Shown: one piece after another, positions 53,194 to 61,130 of the stretch
How the letters are laid out: every line of letters begins with the position of its first letter
Position numbering within the stretch: the first letter of the stretch is position 1
Source of the DNA: Enterococcaceae bacterium OF42-14pH9A
GTDB lineage: Bacteria > Bacillota > Bacilli > Lactobacillales > Enterococcaceae
Assembly (NCBI GenBank): GCA_027692465.1
Contig: JAQEYU010000003.1
Span: 1-64,000, forward strand
Length of the DNA: 64,000 bases
Direction of reading: 5' to 3'
Translations under genes and position numbers: made by a program
The notes under the pieces: model-generated
The model's database searches: none
The model's input: only the letters and a program-made list of their open reading frames with translations
What the model was told of the DNA's origin: nothing

Positions 53194-53994
53194 ATGCTGA
53201 CATTGAAATTACTGGCTGTCGACCGCACTGTCGTCGCTGAACGAACACACCAAACGGAAACTTATCTGGCATTCAAAAGCCGGGAATATACCACTGGAGA
53301 AACGATCCAATTAGAAATCAGTGAACCAAATCGATTTGTCTGGGTACAATTGGACGAAGCCTTGGCTCCTTCATTGATTTATCTGACTGGAACCACTTGG
53401 GAATACCCGGTGAACTTGGAGCCGGAGTTCAAAAGAGCCTGGTCGCCGAAAATATTTTGCGGGGAGCGGCATTATCTCCGTGCCTGGCTTCCACAAGAAG
53501 ATGAGATCCTTGCATACCGCAATCTAGCTTTGAATCCTCATGATCATAAGGAGGATAGTGCTGCTTATCCTCACGCTTATGCCAATGTAGAAACGCGAAA
53601 CGATTCGACTTTTTTTGCCCGCAATGCCATAGACGGTATGATTGCTAATGAAAGTCACGGTTCTTTCCCTTATCAGTCCTGGGGAATCAATCAGCAGCAG
53701 GATGCGCAACTAACAATTGATTTCGGTCGCTGGGTCACTGTGGACAAAATTTCGCTGGTCCTGCGGGGAGACTATCCTCATGATAGTTTCTGGACCAGCG
53801 TAACATTGGAATTCAGTGATGGTGAAACATTGGTATTCAATCCGACCAATCAACTGGATCGTCAGTTTTTCTGTTTTTCGAAAAAAAATACCACATCAGT
53901 TACATTAAAAGAACTAATTAAACATGAAGATGATTCACCTTTTCCTGCGCTGACAGAATTTGAAGTCTATGGAGTGGAAGCGGATGAGAAATAG
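53194..53994 (+). CDS. Galactose-binding-fold (F5/8 type C-like) protein of the glycan operon
   Basis: A 266-residue protein without a signal peptide. The N-terminal half (about 1-115) is a beta-rich domain, and the C-terminal half (about 118-260) looks like a discoidin/carbohydrate-binding jelly roll (NAIDGM..NESHGSFPYQSWGINQQQDAQLTIDFG, read in two parts, then FPALTEFEVYG). It may bind a sugar or be a non-classical glycosidase; the activity is unknown. ATG at 53194 has GGAGG upstream; a GTG at 53164 overlaps the GH36 end and lacks a site. It overlaps the next gene by 11 bp. Confidence 0.78.
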   Translation: MLTLKLLAVDRTVVAERTHQTETYLAFKSREYTTGETIQLEISEPNRFVWVQLDEALAPSLIYLTGTTWEYPVNLEPEFKRAWSPKIFCGERHYLRAWLPQEDEILAYRNLALNPHDHKEDSAAYPHAYANVETRNDSTFFARNAIDGMIANESHGSFPYQSWGINQQQDAQLTIDFGRWVTVDKISLVLRGDYPHDSFWTSVTLEFSDGETLVFNPTNQLDRQFFCFSKKNTTSVTLKELIKHEDDSPFPALTEFEVYGVEADEK

Positions 53995-54955
53995 AAACGG
54001 TCAAATGTGGTTCACTAAAGACGGCAAACGAATCCAGGCTCATGGAGGTATGATCTTGCACCATGAGGGTACCTTTTACTGGTACGGCGAGAATAAAGAA
54101 GGCGAAAATGCGCTGTCAAAAGGCGGTGGTCGACGGGTAGATTTCATCGGTATCAACTGCTATTCTTCCAAAGACCTAATGGATTGGCAGGATGAAGGAA
54201 TGGTGTTAAAGGCGACGACCAACCCTGAGAGTCCATTGTACAAAGATAACGTAGTTGAACGACCAAAAGTCATATTCAATGAAAAGACTGGTAAATTTGT
54301 TCTATGGTTTCATTATGACACTGACGATTACCTGACAGCATCCTGTGGCGTCGCTATAGCGGATAAACCAACTGGTCCCTTTGTATTACAGTCGATTTTT
54401 ACCCCTAACCGTAAAGATAGCCGCGATATGACCATCTTCAAAGATGAGGAAAAGGCCTATTTGATTCACAGTTCGGATTTCAACAAGACGCTTTATATCG
54501 CTGAACTTACTGATGATTACCAAAATGTCAGCGGCGTTTATACCAAAATATTCGTGGATCAGGAGCGGGAAGCCCCGACGATGTTCAAAGCAGGAGGCAA
54601 TTATTACACCGTAACATCCGGCTGTACCGGTTGGGAGCCCAATTCGGCCTTAGCTTCATGGTCGCCACAGCTCTTTGCCCCCCATAAACTGATGGATAAT
54701 CCCTGTGAAGGACCGAATTATCGCAAGACGTTTGGCGGACAACCGACCTATATTTTTGAACACGCAAATACTTTTTATTTGATGATCGATCATTGGCAGC
54801 CGGAAGAGTTGAAGAATTCAGGTTACAGCATACTGCCGATTGAACGTTACGGACGGAAAAAGCGTGAACTCCGGATATCCTGGAGCGATAAGCCTTTTGG
54901 CGGTAAAGTGACGTCTTTAGACGATTTTAATCATGAAGAGGAGCATAAAAAATGA
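53984..54955 (+). CDS. GH43 enzyme, exo-beta-1,3-galactanase-like
   Basis: A 323-residue single-domain five-bladed propeller of family GH43, closest in motif to subfamilies 24/34. The start IQAHGGMILHHEGTFYWYGENK (in two parts) and the EAPTMFKAGGNYY and TSGCTGWEPN segments are typical of galactan 1,3-beta-galactosidases and relatives. No signal peptide. ATG at 53984 follows GGAG; TTG at 53960 is unlikely. The end overlaps the next gene by 4 bp (ATGA). Together with the alpha-galactosidases it suggests arabinogalactan-type side chains. Confidence 0.85.
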   Translation: MRNRNGQMWFTKDGKRIQAHGGMILHHEGTFYWYGENKEGENALSKGGGRRVDFIGINCYSSKDLMDWQDEGMVLKATTNPESPLYKDNVVERPKVIFNEKTGKFVLWFHYDTDDYLTASCGVAIADKPTGPFVLQSIFTPNRKDSRDMTIFKDEEKAYLIHSSDFNKTLYIAELTDDYQNVSGVYTKIFVDQEREAPTMFKAGGNYYTVTSGCTGWEPNSALASWSPQLFAPHKLMDNPCEGPNYRKTFGGQPTYIFEHANTFYLMIDHWQPEELKNSGYSILPIERYGRKKRELRISWSDKPFGGKVTSLDDFNHEEEHKK

Positions 54956-56544
54956 CGACAGTAATAAACCCTGTGTTGCGGGGATTCAATCCCGACAACA
55001 GCTTGATAAAGGTCGGAGCCGATTACTATATGGCAACATCAACATTTGAATGGATGCCCGGTGTAGAGATCTATCATTCAAAAGATTTGGTAAATTGGGA
55101 GCTGGCAGCAAACCCGCTGCAGCACACCAGTCAAGCCGACTTGATCGGTAATTATAATTCTGGTAGCATTTGGGCACCTCATCTCAGCTACAAAGAAGGA
55201 AAATTTTATCTGCTGATTACCGATGTCAAAACCGGTACCGCCTTTAAGGATACGTTGAACTATGTACTGACAGCAGATGCTATTGATGGAAAATGGAGTG
55301 AGCCGCTTTTTGTCACAGCCAGCGGATTTGATCCGAGCTTTTTTCACGATGAAGATGGGCGCAGTTACATCATGAGCATGTTATTTGACCATCGTTTGGA
55401 CAAGCCTCGTTTTTCCGGATTAGTAATTCAGGAATTCAATACCGATACCATGAAGTTAATGGGACTCCGGGAGCATTTCTTCTATGGTACTGATCTGGGT
55501 GTCTGTGAAGGCCCAATGATGATGAAAAAGGACGGGTGGTACTACCTTCTTTGTGCGGCAGGAGGGACCGGTTATTCCCATGCTGCAACAGTTTGTCGTT
55601 CAAAAAATGTAACGGGTCCTTACGAAGTGTCACCTTATCATCCTCTCTTGACCACCAAGCCTTATCCGGACAATCCCTTGCAAAAAAGTGGTCATGCCTG
55701 CTTTTGTGAGGTGACGGAGGATGAATGGTATATTATGCACATCTGCTCTCGCCCGCTAACGAAAAGGGGAAACTGTACTCTGGGTCGAGAGACTGCTCTT
55801 CAAAAAATTGATTGGATCGATGGTTGGCCGAGACTATCAAATGGTACCATGCAGCCGGACTTGGAAATAGAATCGCCAAGTATCGCTTATAACGTCGTGC
55901 AAAAGACTGATTTTTCGACTCGTACCGATTTTGATGAATCGTCATTACCGACTTATTTCAAGAGTTTGCGACAACCGGCAGTCGATAATGATTGCATTGA
56001 TCTGCTCTCTCGTCCGGGCTGGCTGCGGCTGCATGGAAGACAAAGTATCGCTAGTCTTCATCGTCAAACATTGATTGCTCGACGTTGGCAGCACTTTTTC
56101 TTCACTGCTGAGACAGTTATGGAGTTTGAACCGAAAAGCTTTCAACAGATGGCTGGTTTGACTCTTTTTTACGACACAGACAATTGGCATTACCTCCATG
56201 TTTCTTGTGATGAGAAGACCGGTGAGAAGAATATCCAATTGGAGACATGTGATATCAATCAGTTCAGCTATTCTTCCGAACGCATCGTCATTGCAAAAAA
56301 CCAACCAATCCGTTTGACTGTAACTGTAGAAGGAGATAAGGCACAGTTTTATTATGCGATGGGAGATGGTGAGCTGCAACCGATCGGCAATCCGGTTACT
56401 GCCGACCATTTGAGTGATGATTACATCAAAGCAAATGGTAAGTTGGCTTTTACAGGCGCGATGGTAGGACTTTGCGCACAGGATATGGATGATCACAGTT
56501 CATTTGCCGACTTCGATTATTTCAGCTACTCAGAGAATCATTGA
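54952..56544 (+). CDS. GH43 beta-xylosidase/arabinofuranosidase-like enzyme
   Basis: A 530-residue two-domain GH43 enzyme of the XynB type. The catalytic triad is D15 (FNPDNS), D127 (SGFDPSFFHD) and E186 (VCEGPMMM), nearly the same numbers as Geobacillus XynB3 (D15, D128, E187). The usual PDPS motif is PDNS here. A C-terminal beta-sandwich (about 330-530) shapes the active site. It is intracellular and acts on short xylo-, arabino- or related oligosaccharides. GAAGAGGAG precedes ATG at 54952. Confidence 0.92.
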   Translation: MTTVINPVLRGFNPDNSLIKVGADYYMATSTFEWMPGVEIYHSKDLVNWELAANPLQHTSQADLIGNYNSGSIWAPHLSYKEGKFYLLITDVKTGTAFKDTLNYVLTADAIDGKWSEPLFVTASGFDPSFFHDEDGRSYIMSMLFDHRLDKPRFSGLVIQEFNTDTMKLMGLREHFFYGTDLGVCEGPMMMKKDGWYYLLCAAGGTGYSHAATVCRSKNVTGPYEVSPYHPLLTTKPYPDNPLQKSGHACFCEVTEDEWYIMHICSRPLTKRGNCTLGRETALQKIDWIDGWPRLSNGTMQPDLEIESPSIAYNVVQKTDFSTRTDFDESSLPTYFKSLRQPAVDNDCIDLLSRPGWLRLHGRQSIASLHRQTLIARRWQHFFFTAETVMEFEPKSFQQMAGLTLFYDTDNWHYLHVSCDEKTGEKNIQLETCDINQFSYSSERIVIAKNQPIRLTVTVEGDKAQFYYAMGDGELQPIGNPVTADHLSDDYIKANGKLAFTGAMVGLCAQDMDDHSSFADFDYFSYSENH

Positions 56545-56672
56545 AAATATTTTGCTTATTTTGGATTTGATTTGGAGTCGATTACGTATGATGAAATTTG
56601 AAGTAGAATAAGAAAAAAGCAAGGAAAAAACAGATCGAATCATGTCGATTGTCAGTATAGCAAAATTGACTC

Positions 56673-56705
56673 AAAAGCGGGACCTGAAAGAGGTGCCGCT
56701 TTTTT
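56673..56705 (+). terminator. Terminator of the glycosidase operon
   Basis: AAAGCGG..ACCT pairs with AGGT..CCGCTTT around GAAAG and is followed by a T run. It lies about 130 bp after the GH43 stop. Confidence 0.85.
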
Positions 56706-56767
56706 GCGACAAAACAAAGGGAGAGACTCCTTCGAATGCATTGATCTATCGAATTGTGATTGAACCT

Positions 56768-56881
56768 ATCTTGATCGGAGTCGGATCAAGATGTGATTGC
56801 TTTTCCAGATCGAGAGGAGATGCCTCCTCAAGAGAGCTTTTCAGGTATTCTTCAGGTGCGGCACCTCATCAAAATGAGGTG
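56768..56881 (+). promoter_or_regulatory. Consecutive hairpins upstream of the solute-binding protein
   Basis: Three strong inverted repeats lie in a row: ATCTTGATC/GATCAAGAT (56768-56792), GAGGAG-ATGC-CTCCTC (56814-56829) and CACCTCAT-CAAA-ATGAGGTG (56862-56881). The last competes with AGGTGC-G-GCACCT just before it, because both use CACCT. No T run follows, so it is not a plain terminator. It could be a leader switch or relic hairpins. This is most of the 462-bp gap 56545-57006. Confidence 0.45.
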
Positions 56882-56948
56882 GTAAGAGGAACTGTAGGAA
56901 GTGTGTAGATTTTTTATAAAACTGTTGATAATTGTCGGCCAAGGATGG

Positions 56949-56964
56949 TTGTAAAACGCTATCA
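56949..56964. promoter_or_regulatory. cre-like site upstream of the solute-binding protein
   Basis: TTGTAAAACGCTATCA resembles a CcpA cre site with one extra base in one half, and closely matches the site at 11730. It lies 43 bp before the start codon. Confidence 0.4.
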
Positions 56965-56972
56965 TAAACGCA

Positions 56973-56988
56973 TAAGCGAAACCGCTTA
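56973..56988. promoter_or_regulatory. Inverted repeat operator candidate
   Basis: TAAGCG-AAAC-CGCTTA is a perfect 6-4-6 inverted repeat, 18 bp before the start codon and partly cre-like. A repressor bound here would block initiation. Confidence 0.45.
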
Positions 56989-57006
56989 CCAGAAGGGGGA
57001 AATAAA

Positions 57007-58698
57007 ATGAAAAGCATTTGGAAAAAGTTTGGCATGGGAATGATAGCAACGGCTCTATTGTTCTCGGCAACTGCTTGTGGTGGTAAAAATGATACAGCTA
57101 GTGGCAATAAGCGTAGCAATGAACTGACGGTCTATACTCAAGCGGCGACCTATGAAGGAACGGTCAACGGGTATGTCGGTAAACATTTTAAGGACAAACT
57201 GGGAGTAGAGCTGAAGGTTGTGCCGAATTCAGTCGGCGGTACCAGCCGGTTTGAAACACGTCTGACTACCGGGAATTTAGGGGATATAGTAATTTTCACC
57301 AGCGAGGATGACTTTGAGAAAGCTGTTAAAGCCGGTGTTATCAAAGATCTTTCCGGTGATTTGGATAAAATGCCCAATGTCGCCCGCTTTACCGATGCAA
57401 TTGACAAAATGAAGAAGAAAAATGAGGATAAAGTGTACGGAATCCCTTGTGAAGTGGCACTTGACAAAGAGGTGACTCCGAATGATCCGGTACAGGTTCC
57501 ATCGTTGCGCTATGATTACTACACGGAGCTGGGGTCACCAGAGATCAAAGACTATTGGGATTATGCGACGGTAATTGAACAGATGGTAGAAAAACATCCA
57601 ACTACTGAATCCGGAGACAAGTTTTACGGGTTATCCATGTTCTCTGAATGGGATGGTAAAAATGTCAATCAAATCCGCAGTATCGCTCGTGCGTTGGGCT
57701 ATAATACGTTAACTGATTTCTTGAATGTCAGTGCGACCGATGAAACGATGGAAGATATTTTGGCGGAAGATTCTACGTATATGCAAGGATTGAAATGGGC
57801 CAATGCTTTTAATCAAAAGGGTCTGTTAGATCCCGATTCAGCTTCGCAAACCTGGGAAGATTTTTTGAAAAAAGCTGAGAAAGGTCAGTCGGCAATGTGG
57901 ATTTTCGGTTATATGGGTGACTTGAACTTCAATCCGGTCAATAAAGAATTGACTGCAGAAGGAAAAGGGTACAAGCGGATTCCAAACAACAGCATGCAAG
58001 CAGTTGATCAGATGACCTCAACGTATGGAAATAATTGGTATTATGCGATTTCTTCCAAAGCAGAGAACCAGGAAAAAGCGATGTCTTTCATTGATTATAT
58101 GTATTCTGATGAGGGAGCCTTCACCTTTGAAAACGGCCCTCAAGGTGTTCTTTGGGATTTGGATGAGAATCAGAAACCTTATCTGACAGAAGTCGCTCAG
58201 GGCAGTTGGGAAGCCAAAGTACCTGAAGATCAGGGCGGCGGTGTCGTCTCCGATACCTATAAGAAGTTGGTGAACGGCCCAACAATGGCAAGCGGAGCAA
58301 CAAATCCTCAATATAATTCACCTTCCACTTATAACACCTGGGAATCCTATTTAAAAGATAATGCTTCTACTTTAGACAAGGCTTGGACAGAGGACTTCGA
58401 TGGTGCTTTGAATATTAAAGAGTACCTGGTTAAGAACGATATGATCGCCTCTTATCCTGCAGTGGATTTGGCACCGATGAAATATTCCGATGAACAGCAG
58501 GTTGTAGCCAATCAAGTGGGGGATACGATTAAAGAAATGTCTTGGCAAATGATTTATGCCAAAGATGATGCCACTTTTGAAAATTTGAAAGCTGACTTGA
58601 TCAAAAAAGCGAACAGTCTCGGGTATGCTGCCTGTGTCAAAGCTGAAAAAGAATATGCTCAGGAATACTTTGCAGCTCGTAAGGCAGCAGCAGAATAG
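57007..58698 (+). CDS. Extracellular solute-binding lipoprotein, family 1 (LplA/YtcQ-like)
   Basis: A 563-residue sugar-binding lipoprotein. The signal is GMIATALLFSATACGG with lipidated Cys at about 23, and the mature part is a large two-lobed family-1 binding protein. Length and motifs suggest the LplA/YtcQ type used by rhamnogalacturonan and complex-glycan importers with YesMN control. No permease or ATPase gene is next to it: upstream is a terminator, downstream a 572-bp gap. The permeases may lie beyond 64 kb. AGAAGGGGG precedes ATG at 57007. Confidence 0.92.
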   Translation: MKSIWKKFGMGMIATALLFSATACGGKNDTASGNKRSNELTVYTQAATYEGTVNGYVGKHFKDKLGVELKVVPNSVGGTSRFETRLTTGNLGDIVIFTSEDDFEKAVKAGVIKDLSGDLDKMPNVARFTDAIDKMKKKNEDKVYGIPCEVALDKEVTPNDPVQVPSLRYDYYTELGSPEIKDYWDYATVIEQMVEKHPTTESGDKFYGLSMFSEWDGKNVNQIRSIARALGYNTLTDFLNVSATDETMEDILAEDSTYMQGLKWANAFNQKGLLDPDSASQTWEDFLKKAEKGQSAMWIFGYMGDLNFNPVNKELTAEGKGYKRIPNNSMQAVDQMTSTYGNNWYYAISSKAENQEKAMSFIDYMYSDEGAFTFENGPQGVLWDLDENQKPYLTEVAQGSWEAKVPEDQGGGVVSDTYKKLVNGPTMASGATNPQYNSPSTYNTWESYLKDNASTLDKAWTEDFDGALNIKEYLVKNDMIASYPAVDLAPMKYSDEQQVVANQVGDTIKEMSWQMIYAKDDATFENLKADLIKKANSLGYAACVKAEKEYAQEYFAARKAAAE

Positions 58699-58840
58699 CT
58701 GTCAGTGTGTGCGTAGCTCTGTTCTCAATAAAGACGAAGATCTGCTAACTGAATGCTATCTGATAAACTTTCGGATTATCGAAAAAAACTTGATGAGCCG
58801 GTAATTAAAGAGACAGTCGAATGTTCCTGTTTTGCAGTAG

Positions 58841-58932
58841 GCGTGTCTGAAAACACCAACGATAGATATTTTGTTTCTTTTCTCAGAAAAGTCCTCAAAA
58901 TATGATATTTGGCGGAGTTTTTCAGGCGCGTC
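58841..58932 (+). repeat. Dispersed intergenic repeat, short copy (92 bp)
   Basis: GCGTGTCTGAAAACACC and, inverted, GCGCCTGAAAAACTCCGCC bound an element that lacks the usual core. The rest of the 572-bp gap 58699-59270 has no gene and no clear terminator or promoter that I can support. Confidence 0.7.
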
Positions 58933-59270
58933 TTACTTGTATTCCTGATTTTTTCTCCCATAAAAAGATTGCTGCAATTGAAAGTGAAATAGAAAAGTAC
59001 ATTTTTTTCGACAGAGATTTTCAACTTCTGTTCCAGACTATTTCGAAATATTCCGTAATGACATCAAAAGATTCAAGTAGCTTTGATCAAATAGATATCT
59101 TACACTTAGAGTGTCTTTAGGAAATAACGAATGATTTGTCGTTTTGTTTCAAGAAATGGTTCTTTTGAGGAAAGCCGAAAGCGCATCTTATCGTATTTTG
59201 AAGAACAACTTGAGCAGTAGTAAACGTAGAAAGGGACAAGGGGTGAGTATCCCTGCTTGAAGTGAAAAGA

Positions 59271-60728
59271 ATGCACAGAGAAAGTAAATTGAAAATTTAT
59301 CCCCAACCCGCCTATGCAGAAAAGCACAATGCCGGCTATTCATTGAAAGTCCGTCCTCTTGGAGAAAATAGTTGGCAAGATCTCCCTGTTTATGCGGTAA
59401 AGGTCGACATGCACGATCCGCGCGAAGCCGGTATGGCAACCTTTGATTTTGAGGGAGTAGTTGAAATTGAGATGATCTATGACAAATTTCAACCAATTTA
59501 CCAGGCGGCGATTCATCCTCTTTCATTGGGGATCGAGCCGAAATTCGAAGGTAGTCGGTTAAGTTTTACTTTGGAAGAAGCTAATGACCTTGCTGTCGTG
59601 GTAAACAATGAACGGTTTCATAATCTTCATCTGTTTGCCAATCCTATCGAAGAAGCTCCGGCGAAAGATAACGAGAATGTTCTCGTAATCAAGGGGGATT
59701 TGGAGCGCTATTCAATTCTTCCGGAAAGCAATTATTTGAATGAACAAATTGCTCAGTTAGGGCCTAATCCGCTTGTCTATTTTGAGGCTGGCTACCATTC
59801 GATGTGCGAATTTATATGGCAGATTCCATCAGGAACGACAGTTTATTTTGAAGGTGGAGCTGTTTTTCGGGGAAGTCTGATCATCGAGGATGCAGAACAG
59901 GTTACTATCTTTGGTCGCGGAATCATCGATCAAAAGACATTTGGTCAAATCTCAGGGACGCGTGGGATGCGGTTGCAACGAGCCCAAAATGTCGCAGTGC
60001 ACGATTTGATCATGATTAATCCGGGACACTATACTGTCTATGTAGGTCAGTCAACGAAGATTTTACTTGAAAACATTCGGTCTTTCAGTTGTGAAGGTTG
60101 GACAGACGGCATCGATATGATGAGCAGTCAGGATATCACTGTTTCCGGAGGATTTTTGCGCACTTCCGATGACTGTATCGCTGTTTATGGCAGTCGTTGG
60201 CAGAATTGCGGAGATACGAGAAATGTTCTCATTGAGGGGATCACACTGTGGGCGGATGTTGCACACCCCATGATGATTGGTACTCATGGCGATCACGAAC
60301 ATAATGGTGATAGGATAGAAAATCTGGTCTTCAGAAATATTGATATCATCGATCAACACGAATTACAAGACAATTATCTTGGGGTCATGGCAATAGCACC
60401 CGGGGATATGAATCTTGTTCGGAACATTCAGTTCGAGAATATTCGAGTGGAAGGGATGAGTCATGGTAGATTATTTGATTTTAGGGTCAAGCACAATTCT
60501 GATTACAACCCCTCTCCAGGCAGAGGCGTTGAGGATGTCACTGTGAAGGACATCTTTGTCACTTCTTCAAAAGGTGAAGAAGTGTCCTTGGTAGCGGGAT
60601 TTGACGAGGTAAGAAGGGTAAAAAATATTCGTTTTGAAAATATTGTTCGGGACGGAAAAAAGGTAAATGATTTTGCTGCTGCTAATATTGTTGTAGGAGA
60701 ATTTACCACCGATGTGAGCATAAAATGA
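59271..60728 (+). CDS. GH28 family glycoside hydrolase
   Basis: A 485-residue right-handed beta-helix enzyme of the GH28 (polygalacturonase-like) family. The catalytic aspartates are seen as D279 (WTDGID) and D300/D301 (TSDDCIAVYG). The usual GHG motif is replaced by GTHGDH. An N-terminal beta domain (about 1-150) precedes the helix. No signal peptide is present, so it likely trims imported oligogalacturonate or related glycans by exo action. The start is uncertain: ATG 59271 and GTG 59262 both have only a weak GAAG-type site. It faces a terminator at 60849. Confidence 0.88.
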   Translation: MHRESKLKIYPQPAYAEKHNAGYSLKVRPLGENSWQDLPVYAVKVDMHDPREAGMATFDFEGVVEIEMIYDKFQPIYQAAIHPLSLGIEPKFEGSRLSFTLEEANDLAVVVNNERFHNLHLFANPIEEAPAKDNENVLVIKGDLERYSILPESNYLNEQIAQLGPNPLVYFEAGYHSMCEFIWQIPSGTTVYFEGGAVFRGSLIIEDAEQVTIFGRGIIDQKTFGQISGTRGMRLQRAQNVAVHDLIMINPGHYTVYVGQSTKILLENIRSFSCEGWTDGIDMMSSQDITVSGGFLRTSDDCIAVYGSRWQNCGDTRNVLIEGITLWADVAHPMMIGTHGDHEHNGDRIENLVFRNIDIIDQHELQDNYLGVMAIAPGDMNLVRNIQFENIRVEGMSHGRLFDFRVKHNSDYNPSPGRGVEDVTVKDIFVTSSKGEEVSLVAGFDEVRRVKNIRFENIVRDGKKVNDFAAANIVVGEFTTDVSIK

Positions 60729-60848
60729 GGTAAAAGTGCGGCAATTTAAAAATCCTGGAGTATGGTTAAAGAATTTGTAGAAAACGAAATGACCGGCTCC
60801 GCAATAGGCGAGTCTGCTGAGAAGAACCGTAGCTGTTTTCAGACACTC

Positions 60849-60902
60849 AAAAACCAACTGTTTTCGCTGTTTCAAAAGACAACGAAGGCAGTTGGTTTTT
60901 TT
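60849..60902. terminator. Bidirectional terminator between GH28 and YesN
   Basis: AAAAACCAACTG pairs with CAGTTGGTTTTT around an internal TTCG/CGAA stem, with T runs in both directions. Confidence 0.88.
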
Positions 60903-60972
60903 GAGAGCTCATTTATCCTCTTCTGGATAAAGCTGTCGAAAAAAGTCGGATGAACAATCCTGGAACAAACCA

Positions 60973-61130
60973 GGGTGTGTCTGAAAACACCGGGGGAATC
61001 CAGATTTTTTCGGATAGTTTACCGAAATCAAGGAGTAAAGCGCAGTTTATGTGGTGCAAAGCTGCGCATTTACGAACAGATTGCGGTGAAAATAACCCAA
61101 ATAGCTACCGCTGGAGTTTTCAGAGCGCCC
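60973..61130 (+). repeat. Dispersed intergenic repeat, full-length copy (158 bp)
   Basis: This is the best-preserved copy. The ends GGGTGTGTCTGAAAACACCG and (other strand) GGGCGCTCTGAAAACTCCAG are inverted repeats. The core holds GGAATCCAGATTTTTTCGGA, AAATCAAGGAGTAAAGCGCAG, CAAAGCTGCGCATTTA and CAGATTGCGGTGAAAATA (read in parts). GCGCAG..CTGCGC forms an internal stem. Its last base touches the stop codon of the YesN gene. Confidence 0.82.
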
